Source: an uncultured PS1 clade bacterium
Lineage (GTDB): Bacteria; Pseudomonadota; Alphaproteobacteria; RS24
Assembly: GCA_902624095.1 (NCBI GenBank)
Contig: CACNWB010000006.1
Location: 24,819 to 88,818 of the forward strand
Length of the DNA stretch: 64,000 bases
Direction: 5' to 3'
Numbering within the stretch: position 1 is the first letter of the stretch; each line of letters opens with the position of its first letter. A program made the position numbers and the translations under genes. The notes beneath the pieces are model-generated. The model did no database searches, was not told the DNA's origin, and saw only the letters and a program-made list of their open reading frames with translations. Of this stretch, positions 56,656-64,000 are shown piece by piece.

Positions 56656-57431
56656 AGGTGCGTGTAATTCCCTGCCTCGACGTGCATGACGGGCGTGTCG
56701 TCAAGGGCGTCAACTTCATCGACCTTATCGATGCCGGCGATCCGGTTGAGGCCGCGCGCGCCTATGATGCGGCGGGCGCGGATGAGCTGTGCTTTCTCGA
56801 CATATCAGCAAGCCATGAAAACCGCGACACGCTTATTGATGTGGTGCGCCGCACCGCCGAACAGTGCTTTATGCCACTGACCGTTGGTGGCGGGGTGCGC
56901 CGCGAGGCTGATGTGCGCAATCTTCTGTTGGCAGGTGCTGACAAGGTTTCCTTTAATACGGCGGCTGTCAAAGACCCGAAAATCATTTCGCAGGCGGCGG
57001 AAAAATTCGGCTCGCAATGTATCGTCGTGGCGATTGATGCCAAGCGGGTGCAAGCTGGCAAATGGGAAATTTTCACCCATGGCGGCCGCCAGCCGACCGG
57101 CATTGATGCGGTTGCTTTTGCCGAAGAAATGGCGGCGCGGGGGGCCGGCGAAATATTGTTGACATCGATGGACCGCGACGGCACCAAAAGAGGCTTCGAT
57201 CTGGCGTTGACCCGCGCCGTTTCGGACCGGGTGCGTGTGCCAGTCATCGCTTCAGGTGGCGTCGGCTCTCTGGATGATCTGGTGGCAGGTGTTCAGGACG
57301 GCCATGCCAGCGCGGTGCTTGCGGCGTCGATTTTTCACTTCGGCACCCATACCATCGCCGAGGCCAAGAAAGTGCTGGCCGATGCCGGCATTGATGTGCG
57401 CTCAACACCCGTCAGAGGCATGACGGAATGA
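56649..57431 (+). CDS. hisF: Imidazole glycerol phosphate synthase, cyclase subunit HisF
   Basis: A 260-residue TIM barrel that uses ammonia from HisH to form IGP and AICAR; AICAR feeds PurH encoded at 4358-5959. [26 protein letters not shown] holds the first catalytic Asp, [14 protein letters not shown] the second, and [12 protein letters not shown] the phosphate site. The length is normal. Confidence 0.96.
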   Translation: MLKVRVIPCLDVHDGRVVKGVNFIDLIDAGDPVEAARAYDAAGADELCFLDISASHENRDTLIDVVRRTAEQCFMPLTVGGGVRREADVRNLLLAGADKVSFNTAAVKDPKIISQAAEKFGSQCIVVAIDAKRVQAGKWEIFTHGGRQPTGIDAVAFAEEMAARGAGEILLTSMDRDGTKRGFDLALTRAVSDRVRVPVIASGGVGSLDDLVAGVQDGHASAVLAASIFHFGTHTIAEAKKVLADAGIDVRSTPVRGMTE

Positions 57432-57490
57432 AATTCCAGGTGAAATATATGTCGTAATGTGCGATGGAATATCGCGAAAAGGGGCAGGAA

Positions 57491-57823
57491 ATGACCGGAA
57501 CCCAAAACGGTGCGCAGGAAATCGCTGCGCTTTATGAAACTATAGTGGCGCGCAAAACTGCCGATCCCGCTTATAGCTATTCGGCGCAACTGCTGGCTGA
57601 CCTGCCGCGCGCCGCGCGCAAACTTGGGGAAGAAGCCTCCGAAACAATGGTCGCGGCACTGGGTGGCACGGACGAGGCACTGGCGGGCGAAGCGGGCGAC
57701 TTGCTCTACCACTTGCTGGTTGTGCTTGTTGCGCGGGGTGTTACGCTCGACCAGCTAACGGATGTGTTGGCCGCACGCGCCGGCACGTCGGGGCTTGATG
57801 AGAAAGCCGCGCGCGACGCCTAA
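57491..57823 (+). CDS. hisE: Phosphoribosyl-ATP pyrophosphatase
   Basis: A 110-residue all-helical MazG-like enzyme for the second step of histidine synthesis. KLGEEASETMVAAL and GEAGDLLYHLLVVLVARG carry the metal-binding Glu and Asp residues. HisE stands alone here; hisI, fused to it in enterobacteria, is not in the window. The ATG at 57491 is preferred over one at 57464 because AGGGGCAGGA precedes it. Confidence 0.93.
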   Translation: MTGTQNGAQEIAALYETIVARKTADPAYSYSAQLLADLPRAARKLGEEASETMVAALGGTDEALAGEAGDLLYHLLVVLVARGVTLDQLTDVLAARAGTSGLDEKAARDA

Positions 57824-57870
57824 GGACGCGCCGCAAGTGATTTTGGCCATCGGCAACAGAGAACGGGACA

Positions 57871-58821
57871 ATGGGTAAAAAATTTAGGTCATTAACGTCG
57901 CCCTATCGAGAGTTTTCGGCGCGGGAATGGTCGCAATTGCGCGAAGGAGCCGAGCTGACCTTAAACGAAAACGACTTGGCGAAATTGCGAGGTCTGGGCG
58001 AAACCATCTCGCTCGATGAGGTTGAGGAGATTTATCTACCGCTGTCTCGCCTGCTCAATCTTTATGTCGAAGCCACGCAAGGATTGCACGGCGCGAGCAA
58101 CGCCTTTCTTGGCCAGTCGGTCAAGGTTCCCTATATAATTGGGGTTGCCGGTTCGGTGGCGGTGGGCAAAAGCACGACATCACGCATTTTGCGTGAAATG
58201 CTGGCGCGCTGGCCGTCGCATCCAAAGGTCGATTTGGTAACGACGGACGGGTTTTTGTTTCCAAATGCGGTGCTGGAGGAGCGCGGGTTGATGCAGCGCA
58301 AAGGCTTTCCGGAGTCGTTTGACCTTAAAAACCTGCTAAATTTTCTGACGGCAGTGAAATCCGGCGCCACACGGGCCGAGGCACCAGTCTATTCGCACAT
58401 TGCCTATGATATTTTGCCGGTCGAAAAAGTCTGTGTCAGCCAACCCGACATTCTCATTGTCGAGGGTTTAAACGTTCTCCAGCCCGCGACTGGCGGCAGC
58501 GCGCGAGACGAGACAACGGTGGTCTCTGATTTTTTTGATTTCTCGATTTATATTGACGCCGATGCTGAAGTTATCGAGGAGTGGTATGTAACGCGCTTTT
58601 TGTCGCTTAAAAAAACTGCCTTCCGCGAGCACGGCGCGTACTTTCATCGTTATGCCGAACTGACCCAGGCCGAAGCCGTCGATACAGCGCGAGATATTTG
58701 GCGCCGCATCAACCTTGCCAATCTCAAGCAAAATATTCAGCCGACATGCGGCCGCGCTGACCTTGTTTTGCACAAAGCTCCCGATCACGCGATTGACCGC
58801 GTGCTGCTCAGAAAAATCTAA
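57871..58821 (+). CDS. coaA: Type I pantothenate kinase
   Basis: A 316-residue P-loop kinase for the first step of coenzyme A synthesis. [15 protein letters not shown] is the family opening, Walker A is [15 protein letters not shown], and [30 protein letters not shown] and [12 protein letters not shown] are typical. It follows hisE after 47 bases and may be on the same transcript. coaE in the origin cluster gives the last step of the same pathway. Confidence 0.95.
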   Translation: MGKKFRSLTSPYREFSAREWSQLREGAELTLNENDLAKLRGLGETISLDEVEEIYLPLSRLLNLYVEATQGLHGASNAFLGQSVKVPYIIGVAGSVAVGKSTTSRILREMLARWPSHPKVDLVTTDGFLFPNAVLEERGLMQRKGFPESFDLKNLLNFLTAVKSGATRAEAPVYSHIAYDILPVEKVCVSQPDILIVEGLNVLQPATGGSARDETTVVSDFFDFSIYIDADAEVIEEWYVTRFLSLKKTAFREHGAYFHRYAELTQAEAVDTARDIWRRINLANLKQNIQPTCGRADLVLHKAPDHAIDRVLLRKI

Positions 58822-58826
58822 GGTCT

Positions 58827-59843
58827 TTAATTGGTCTCGAGGCCGTGTTTGGCGAAAATCGCGCGCAGGTCTTTTTCCGGGCGCGGACCGAAATGCTGAA
58901 TGACCTCGGCTGCGGCCAGTGCACCCATGCGCCCGCAGGTTTGCGCGTCGTTCCCGCGCGCTACACCGCATAAATAGCCGGCGGCAAACTGGTCGCCCGC
59001 GCCAGTCAAATCCGTGACTTCTTCGACCGCATGGGCGTCCACACGCACGGCTTCATCCCCGTGCACAATGACGGCACCTTCGGCCCCGCAGGTAATGGCG
59101 CCATCGACCCCTGCATATTGCATGGCGGCGATAATGTCTGCCATGTCTGTTACGTCCAGAAGGGCTTGCGCTTCGGCAAAATTGGCCAGCAAGATGTCGA
59201 TATTGCCCGAAAAAAAGTTCAGAAAGTCCGGCTTGTGGCGTTCAATGCAAAAAGTATCCGACAGTGAAAAGCCGATGCGCCCGCCACCCGATTTGATGTG
59301 GGCCGCGGCTTCTAGAAAGGCCGCGCGCGCGGTAGGGCTGTCCCAGACATAGCCTTCGCAGAACAGAATTCCGGTTGAGTTCAATAATTTGGCATCCAGA
59401 TCGACCGTGGCCGTGGTGACGGAAGCGCCCAATAATGTGTGCATGGTGCGCTCGGCATCGGGCGTTACCAGCACCAGACAATTGCCTGTCGGATGGTCTG
59501 CGGAATCGCATGGGGTCACTGGAAAGGCGACGCCCAAATCCGTAAGGCTGTCTTGAAAAACGCGGCCCAGCTCGTCATCGCCAATCTTGCCAATGAACCC
59601 GCTTTGCATGCCAAGCCCGGCGAGACCAGCAACGGTATTGGCGGCAGACCCGCCTGGGCAGTAGGTATGCACTTTGACGCCGGCCCTTAGCGCATCAGCG
59701 CGGGTGGCGTCGACCAGTGTCATCGACCCTTTTGGAGAGCCAAGCTCATCCAGCGCGGGCTCGTCAATATCGGCAAAAAGGTCGACCAGTGCGGCACCCA
59801 TGCCAGTGATCAGGGGTCGTTCGGACAAAATTTGATTGGACAT
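58827..59843 (-). CDS. PfkB-family sugar/adenosine kinase
   Basis: A 338-residue ribokinase-like enzyme, most similar to alphaproteobacterial adenosine kinases. GMGAALVDLFADI is the N-terminal motif, CPGGSAANTVAGLAGLGM the sugar site, and DLTGAGDQFAAGYLCGVARG the C-terminal PfkB signature with the catalytic Asp. GGAG upstream of the ATG at 59843 fixes the start. The substrate, adenosine or a sugar, cannot be proved by eye. It is convergent with coaA. Confidence 0.88.
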   Translation of the reverse strand: MSNQILSERPLITGMGAALVDLFADIDEPALDELGSPKGSMTLVDATRADALRAGVKVHTYCPGGSAANTVAGLAGLGMQSGFIGKIGDDELGRVFQDSLTDLGVAFPVTPCDSADHPTGNCLVLVTPDAERTMHTLLGASVTTATVDLDAKLLNSTGILFCEGYVWDSPTARAAFLEAAAHIKSGGGRIGFSLSDTFCIERHKPDFLNFFSGNIDILLANFAEAQALLDVTDMADIIAAMQYAGVDGAITCGAEGAVIVHGDEAVRVDAHAVEEVTDLTGAGDQFAAGYLCGVARGNDAQTCGRMGALAAAEVIQHFGPRPEKDLRAIFAKHGLETN

Positions 59844-60089
59844 ATTTACACTCCTGCCTGGGTCAACCTGTACTATTTCGCTCTGGCTTTTTAGCGACAT
59901 AAGTCATAGACCCTGCACGCACCGAAGCTGGTTTGGTTTGCGATGTCGGGTCTGCGGCGGAAAGGCGCTCAAAAAACAGGGGAACATCGATTTTTCATGC
60001 GCGGCACTTTAGCGTCACTCCCGCTCCAGCGCAAATTGGTCGCAGGCCGAGGGCTTTGTTCACCCTGCCCCATGCGCTACACTTGCATT

Positions 60090-60584
60090 ATGTCTGATGT
60101 AATAGCTCTGCCGCAAGAATTTCAGCTTGTACTGCGTCCGAATGTGTCTCTGTCGCGCGACGGCTTCATAATTTTGATGGTGGTGTTCGCCGCCATTTGT
60201 CTTGTGGCGGGCGCGTTTTTTCTGGCGATCGGTGCCTGGCCGGTGTTCGGCTTTTTTGGACTCGACATTTTTTTCATCTATTTGGCGTTCCGTATTAACT
60301 ATCGCCGCGCGCGCCGCTATGAAATGTTGGAAATGCGCGCCGGGCGGCTAGTTCTGTCAAAAGTTACAGCGACTGGCGAGGCGCGCGATTGGGTTTTCGA
60401 TCCATATTGGGTTCGCGTAAGGTTGGAAAAAAGCCGCGTCGATCCTCAGATTCCCGGCGATCTTTTCTTGTCGTCGCATGGCCAAAAAGTTGCTCTGGGC
60501 GGATTTCTTGCCCCTGCAGAGCGCGGCGCTCTGGCAGCCACGCTGGAGCATACATTGTCGCGTTTCAGGGCTGGTCGCGTCTGA
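60090..60584 (+). CDS. DUF2244 membrane protein
   Basis: A 164-residue protein with two membrane helices at about 30-75 (FIILMVVFAAICLVAGAFFLAIGAWPVFGFFGLDIFFIYLAF) and a cytoplasmic C-terminal part with RARRYEMLEMRAGRLVL and VFDPYWVRVRLE, the DUF2244 signature. The role is unknown; related genes often lie near cytochrome oxidase genes, not here. The ATG at 60090 is chosen because it directly precedes the conserved part; the open frame upstream is not conserved-looking. It is divergent from the PfkB gene. Confidence 0.85.
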   Translation: MSDVIALPQEFQLVLRPNVSLSRDGFIILMVVFAAICLVAGAFFLAIGAWPVFGFFGLDIFFIYLAFRINYRRARRYEMLEMRAGRLVLSKVTATGEARDWVFDPYWVRVRLEKSRVDPQIPGDLFLSSHGQKVALGGFLAPAERGALAATLEHTLSRFRAGRV

Positions 60585-60686
60585 TTTTACCTGCCAGAAC
60601 AGCCACTCATTCCGGCTCTTTTGACATGCTGCTTGAAAAGTGCCAGCGTGGGACAAACGAAAAAACGTGTAAAAAAGAGGCACTAA

Positions 60687-61220
60687 ATGACCCATCACGT
60701 AACCTTCGTGTCGCCGCAAGCCTTTAGGGGCCAAACGCTTCACTATACCGACGCTTACTTGACCCCTTTTGGGCCGGCCTTTATTGCGGCCCGCGACCGC
60801 GACATTGTTTTCTGGGGCTTTTGTTCAAAGGTCGAAGCGGGAGTGTTGCGCGATGCGCTAAAGCAAAAATGGCACAATGCCAACTGGCAGGTTGCATCCG
60901 AAGCGGTGGGTGCGCTGGCCGAAAATGCGCGTGCCGCATCTGCTCGCCTCGCGCTGGCCGGCACGCCCTTTCAACATAGCGTCTGGCAAAAATTGCTAGA
61001 TATCCCAAAAGGTCATGTCATGAGCTATAAAGGGTTGGCAGATGAACTGAACTCCGCCCCGCGCGCTATTGGGCGTGCTTTGGGCGCCAATCCGATTTCC
61101 CTGCTGGTGCCGTGCCACCGCGTGTTGGCGGCGGACAAAGCGTTGAATGGGTATCGTTGGGGGCTTGAGATCAAGGCGCGCATTCTGGCGGCTGAAGACG
61201 CCATCTTTCGGCGGGCCTGA
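60687..61220 (+). CDS. ogt: Methylated-DNA-protein cysteine methyltransferase (Ogt/Ada type)
   Basis: A 177-residue suicide DNA repair protein that takes methyl groups from O6-methylguanine. The acceptor motif is LLVPCHRVLAADKALNGYRWG with the reactive Cys; FQHSVWQKLLDIPKGHVMSYKGLA is the conserved DNA-binding helix-turn-helix region. AAGAGG precedes the ATG. It is convergent with gpmA. Confidence 0.93.
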   Translation: MTHHVTFVSPQAFRGQTLHYTDAYLTPFGPAFIAARDRDIVFWGFCSKVEAGVLRDALKQKWHNANWQVASEAVGALAENARAASARLALAGTPFQHSVWQKLLDIPKGHVMSYKGLADELNSAPRAIGRALGANPISLLVPCHRVLAADKALNGYRWGLEIKARILAAEDAIFRRA

Positions 61221-61236
61221 TCTTTATGCGACTTTA

Positions 61237-61869
61237 TTATCCAACTTGATTATTGGTCGGCAAAATGCGCTTGCCAACAACTTCGGCTTGCGCGCCCATG
61301 TCATAAATATACGGCTCGCCGGTCGCTATATTCAATCGCGTGATTTCGGTTTCGCCCAAGCCATCCAGCACCATCACAAGTGCGCGCAAGGAATTTCCAT
61401 GCGCGGCGACCAAAACATTTTCACCGGCGCGAATGTGCGGCATGATCGTATTGTTAAAATAAGGCAGCACTCGCTCGGCTGTGTCTTTTAGGCTTTCACC
61501 CCCGGGCGGCGGCGTATCAAAAGAGCGCCGCCAGATATGCACCTGTACTTCGCCCCATTTCTCGCGCGCATCATCTTTGTTCAGCCCCGACAAGTCGCCA
61601 TAATCCCGCTCGTTAAGCGCCACATTGCGGATAGTTTGCAGATCCGACTGACCCTGCTCCTCCAGCAGAAGGGCGCAGGTTTTTTGCGCACGCATCAGTT
61701 CGGATGTGAAAGCAATGCTGAATGTGATGCCTTCGGCTTTGAGCGCTCGTCCGGCATTGCGCGCCTCCGTGACCCCCCGTTCTGTCAAATCCGGGTCACG
61801 CCATCCAGTAAACAGATTTTGCTGGTTCCATTTGCTCTGGCCGTGCCGCACGAGAATAAGTTGGCCCAT
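61237..61869 (-). CDS. gpmA: 2,3-bisphosphoglycerate-dependent phosphoglycerate mutase
   Basis: A 210-residue histidine phosphatase-fold mutase. The phosphohistidine is in [18 protein letters not shown], the second catalytic His in [17 protein letters not shown], and [14 protein letters not shown] is the substrate loop. It interconverts 3- and 2-phosphoglycerate in glycolysis. It lies 21 bases downstream of dapB and likely shares its transcript. Confidence 0.95.
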   Translation of the reverse strand: MGQLILVRHGQSKWNQQNLFTGWRDPDLTERGVTEARNAGRALKAEGITFSIAFTSELMRAQKTCALLLEEQGQSDLQTIRNVALNERDYGDLSGLNKDDAREKWGEVQVHIWRRSFDTPPPGGESLKDTAERVLPYFNNTIMPHIRAGENVLVAAHGNSLRALVMVLDGLGETEITRLNIATGEPYIYDMGAQAEVVGKRILPTNNQVG

Positions 61870-61890
61870 ACTGGTTCTCCCAAACCTTAA

Positions 61891-62706
61891 TCAGGAATTT
61901 AAAGGTTCGTCCAGGCCCAGAACATCGCGCATGGAAAAAAGCCCCGGCCCGCGCCCATGCGCCCATTTCGCAGCTTTCAACGCGCCGCGTGCAAAAATAT
62001 CGCGCGTTTCGGCGCGGTGCCCCAGAACGATGCTTTCGCCTTCGCCGGCAAAAACGACATCGTGATGGCCGATCACCGAGCCGCCGCGCAACACCGCAAA
62101 GCCGATATCACCAGCTTTGCGCGCACCGGTCACGCCGTCGCGTCCGCTATCGCGCTTTTCGGCCAGATTGACATCGCGCCCTGCAGCGGCCTCTTCGCCC
62201 AGCAATAGCGCCGTGCCCGACGGGGCATCAACCTTGTGGCGGTGGTGCAGGTCGAGAATTTCAATGTCCCAGTCTTCGCCCAGCGAGGCCGCCGCTTGGT
62301 TTACCAAGGCACCCAGCAAATTGACTGCCAGGCTCATATTGCCCGATTTCACCAGCGTTGCGTGACGGGCGGCGGCAGCGAGCGCGGCCTCGTTTTCGGC
62401 GTTAAAGCCAGTGGTGCCGATAATATGGACAATGCGAGCCTGCGCACATAGGCCCGCCATTTCAACCGTTGCGCCCGGCGTCGAAAAATCGATCACGGCA
62501 TCGGCACCGCTGATAAGTTCAAGCGCGTCAGCGCGCACGGGTTTGCCGTTTTCGGGCAGACCGGCGAGAGTGCCCAAATCCGCACTCATATCGCCATGTT
62601 CCGGCCCTTCAAGCCCGCCATGCAGGTCAAAAGCAGGATCGGCGTCGATTAGACGAACAAGCGTTAGACCCATGCGACCCGCGCATCCGTTTACCAAGAT
62701 TTTCAT
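61891..62706 (-). CDS. dapB: 4-hydroxy-tetrahydrodipicolinate reductase
   Basis: A 271-residue NAD(P)H reductase in the lysine/diaminopimelate pathway. VNGCAGRMGLTLVRL is the dinucleotide loop, VIDFSTPGATVEM follows, and EILDLHHRHKVDAPSGTALLLGE is the catalytic His-Lys segment. Length is normal. It follows dnaJ by 36 bases on the same strand. Confidence 0.95.
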   Translation of the reverse strand: MKILVNGCAGRMGLTLVRLIDADPAFDLHGGLEGPEHGDMSADLGTLAGLPENGKPVRADALELISGADAVIDFSTPGATVEMAGLCAQARIVHIIGTTGFNAENEAALAAAARHATLVKSGNMSLAVNLLGALVNQAAASLGEDWDIEILDLHHRHKVDAPSGTALLLGEEAAAGRDVNLAEKRDSGRDGVTGARKAGDIGFAVLRGGSVIGHHDVVFAGEGESIVLGHRAETRDIFARGALKAAKWAHGRGPGLFSMRDVLGLDEPLNS

Positions 62707-62742
62707 GAATTCTTCTATAGCAGGGAGTTGTTCTTCAGACTA

Positions 62743-63867
62743 TCAGCTTTTGCTGCGCGCTTTAAATTCCGCAACGGCCGGATAATTGGTGTCTTTCAGG
62801 CTGCCCTCAAATGCATCGAGCAATTTTTGCTGATCGCGGTTCAGCTTGGCCGGCATTTCGACGTCAATCTGAATGTATAAATCGCCTTTATTGCGCGCGC
62901 GCAAAATTGGCATGCCCTTGCCACGCAAACGGAATTGCTGGCCGGTTTGAGCACCGGCGGGAATGGTCAGCTTTACCCGTTTGCCGTCCATCAGGGGCAC
63001 ATCAAGAGCCCCGCCCTTAACGGCCAGACCAAATGGTACCGGCATGGCGCAAAACAAATCCGCCCCGTCGCGCTGCAAATAACTGTGGGGCTGAATGTTC
63101 ACAAAAACATATAAGTCGCCGGCCACGGCACCGCGCGCTCCGGCATCACCTTCGCCCGACAGGCGAATGCGTGTGCCGTCCTCCACCCCCGCCGGAACGG
63201 TGACCGACAAGGAGCGTTGCTGTTGAACATGGCCTGCACCATTACAGGACTGGCAGGGGTCGGTAATAATCTGGCCGGTCCCATGGCAGGCATGGCAGGG
63301 GCGCTCAACCATGAAAAAACCCTGTTGTGCACGAACCTTGCCAAGTCCGCCACATGTGCTGCAAGTGCTGGGTGCTTTGCCCGGCTGTGCCCCGCTGCCA
63401 CTGCAAGTGTCGCACGCCGCTGCGCGCGTCAGATTAATTTGACGTTCGGTGCCGTCAAAGGCGTCCTCCAGCGTGATGTTGATCTCGGCGCGCAAGTCCG
63501 TGCCGCGGCTTTGTTGGCGTCGACGCCCGCCACGACCACCGCGCCCGCCGCCGAAAAATTCTTCGAAAATGTCACCCATACCGCCGAAGTCGCCGAAATT
63601 TGAAAAACCGCCACCCGCGCCCGCACCGGGGTTGTTGCCGCCGTCAAAAGCGGCATGGCCGAACTGGTCATAAGCCGCCCGGGCCTGAGGGTCTTTCAAC
63701 ACGTCATAGGCTTCGGAAATCTGTTTGAATTTGCGCTCGGCTTCGCCATCACCTGGATTGACATCCGGGTGATATTGTTTCGCCAGTTTGCGATAGGCTG
63801 ATTTCAGTTCGGCATCACCGGCCGTTTTTTTAACGCCAAGCAGGGCATAATAGTCCTCTTTTGCCAT
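62743..63867 (-). CDS. dnaJ: Chaperone protein DnaJ
   Basis: A 374-residue type I J-protein. The J domain (1-70) has the HPD motif in [15 protein letters not shown], a Gly-rich linker follows (about 75-120), then the zinc domain with four CxxCxGxG-type repeats (for example [16 protein letters not shown]), and the C-terminal substrate domain. It stimulates DnaK ATPase; dnaK lies directly upstream. Confidence 0.97.
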   Translation of the reverse strand: MAKEDYYALLGVKKTAGDAELKSAYRKLAKQYHPDVNPGDGEAERKFKQISEAYDVLKDPQARAAYDQFGHAAFDGGNNPGAGAGGGFSNFGDFGGMGDIFEEFFGGGRGGRGGRRRQQSRGTDLRAEINITLEDAFDGTERQINLTRAAACDTCSGSGAQPGKAPSTCSTCGGLGKVRAQQGFFMVERPCHACHGTGQIITDPCQSCNGAGHVQQQRSLSVTVPAGVEDGTRIRLSGEGDAGARGAVAGDLYVFVNIQPHSYLQRDGADLFCAMPVPFGLAVKGGALDVPLMDGKRVKLTIPAGAQTGQQFRLRGKGMPILRARNKGDLYIQIDVEMPAKLNRDQQKLLDAFEGSLKDTNYPAVAEFKARSKS

Positions 63868-63891
63868 GCAGCGGCTCCTGATGTTGGGCGG

Positions 63892-64000
63892 TTAAGATGC
63901 TTTTTGGTCGTCGGCGTCGTCTTCGGTGACCTCTTCAAAATCGGCATCGACGATGTTCTCCTCGTCTTGGGCGTCGGCCTCGGCGGCAGCTTCTCCGGCG
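63892..64000 (-). CDS. dnaK: Chaperone protein DnaK, C-terminal end (partial)
   Basis: The last 36 or so codons only; the gene starts beyond the window. The translated minus strand ends in an acidic tail with the DnaK-typical ENIVDADFEEVTEDDADDQ. The stop is 24 bases before dnaJ, the standard dnaK-dnaJ arrangement. Confidence 0.9.
   Translation of the reverse strand, partial: AGEAAAEADAQDEENIVDADFEEVTEDDADDQKAS

Overview
This window is a contiguous piece of an alphaproteobacterial chromosome, moderately GC-rich and almost completely coding. The evidence for the group is the gene order more than any single gene: a DUF3576 lipoprotein gene, leuS, lptE, holA, parB, parA, rsmG, mnmG, mnmE, rho, hemJ and hemE, then a 429-base non-coding stretch that looks like oriC, then the PPDK-regulator gene, maf, aroE, coaE, dnaQ, secB, fxsA, a Tim44-like gene, an Smr gene and the his genes. 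An origin next to hemE and the DUF1674 (SdhAF4-like), DUF3422, DUF3576 and DUF2244 families fit this class. The order within the class cannot be settled from the window.

Layout. Bases 1-5959 hold the acs 3' end, a DUF1674 gene, then rsmB, rpe, a heparinase-like gene and purH. Bases 5978-11138 (minus strand) are a tightly packed five-gene operon: an ExbB/TolQ-like channel, two ExbD/TolR-like proteins, a membrane-anchored von Willebrand A (vWA) protein and a secreted helical-repeat protein. Bases 11183-19543 (minus) carry an acyl-CoA dehydrogenase, xth, an unknown gene, lolA, ftsK, an aminotransferase and amt; amt has a candidate sigma-54 promoter. Bases 19785-32200 are small metabolic and stress units: a UbiH-like monooxygenase, Trm112-like, LON-domain and thioredoxin genes, tRNA-Gly(GCC), a MerC-like gene, a Sel1-repeat protein, DUF3422, AhpD-like and hotdog thioesterase genes, a response regulator, an L,D-transpeptidase, a YggS-type protein and a ThiE-like gene. 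Bases 31640-54559 are the origin and partition region, with two parS sites. Bases 54673-57823 are hisB-H-A-F-E. The rest is coaA, an adenosine kinase-like gene, DUF2244, ogt, gpmA, dapB, dnaJ and the 3' end of dnaK.

The most interesting locus is the five-gene operon at 5978-11138. It has all parts of a proton-motive-force-driven ExbBD/TolQR-type motor, but the TonB/TolA position appears to be taken by a vWA protein. The single membrane helix of that protein carries the S-x3-H pattern known from TonB and TolA. The two ExbD-like proteins differ at the key membrane residue: one has Asp20, the other Asn20. A large exported helical-repeat protein ends the operon. I know of no characterised system with this composition, but I could not search for one.

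Most other genes are housekeeping genes with recognisable signatures. No insertion sequences, prophage genes, CRISPR arrays or rRNA genes were seen. The only stretch over 300 bases without a gene is the putative oriC.
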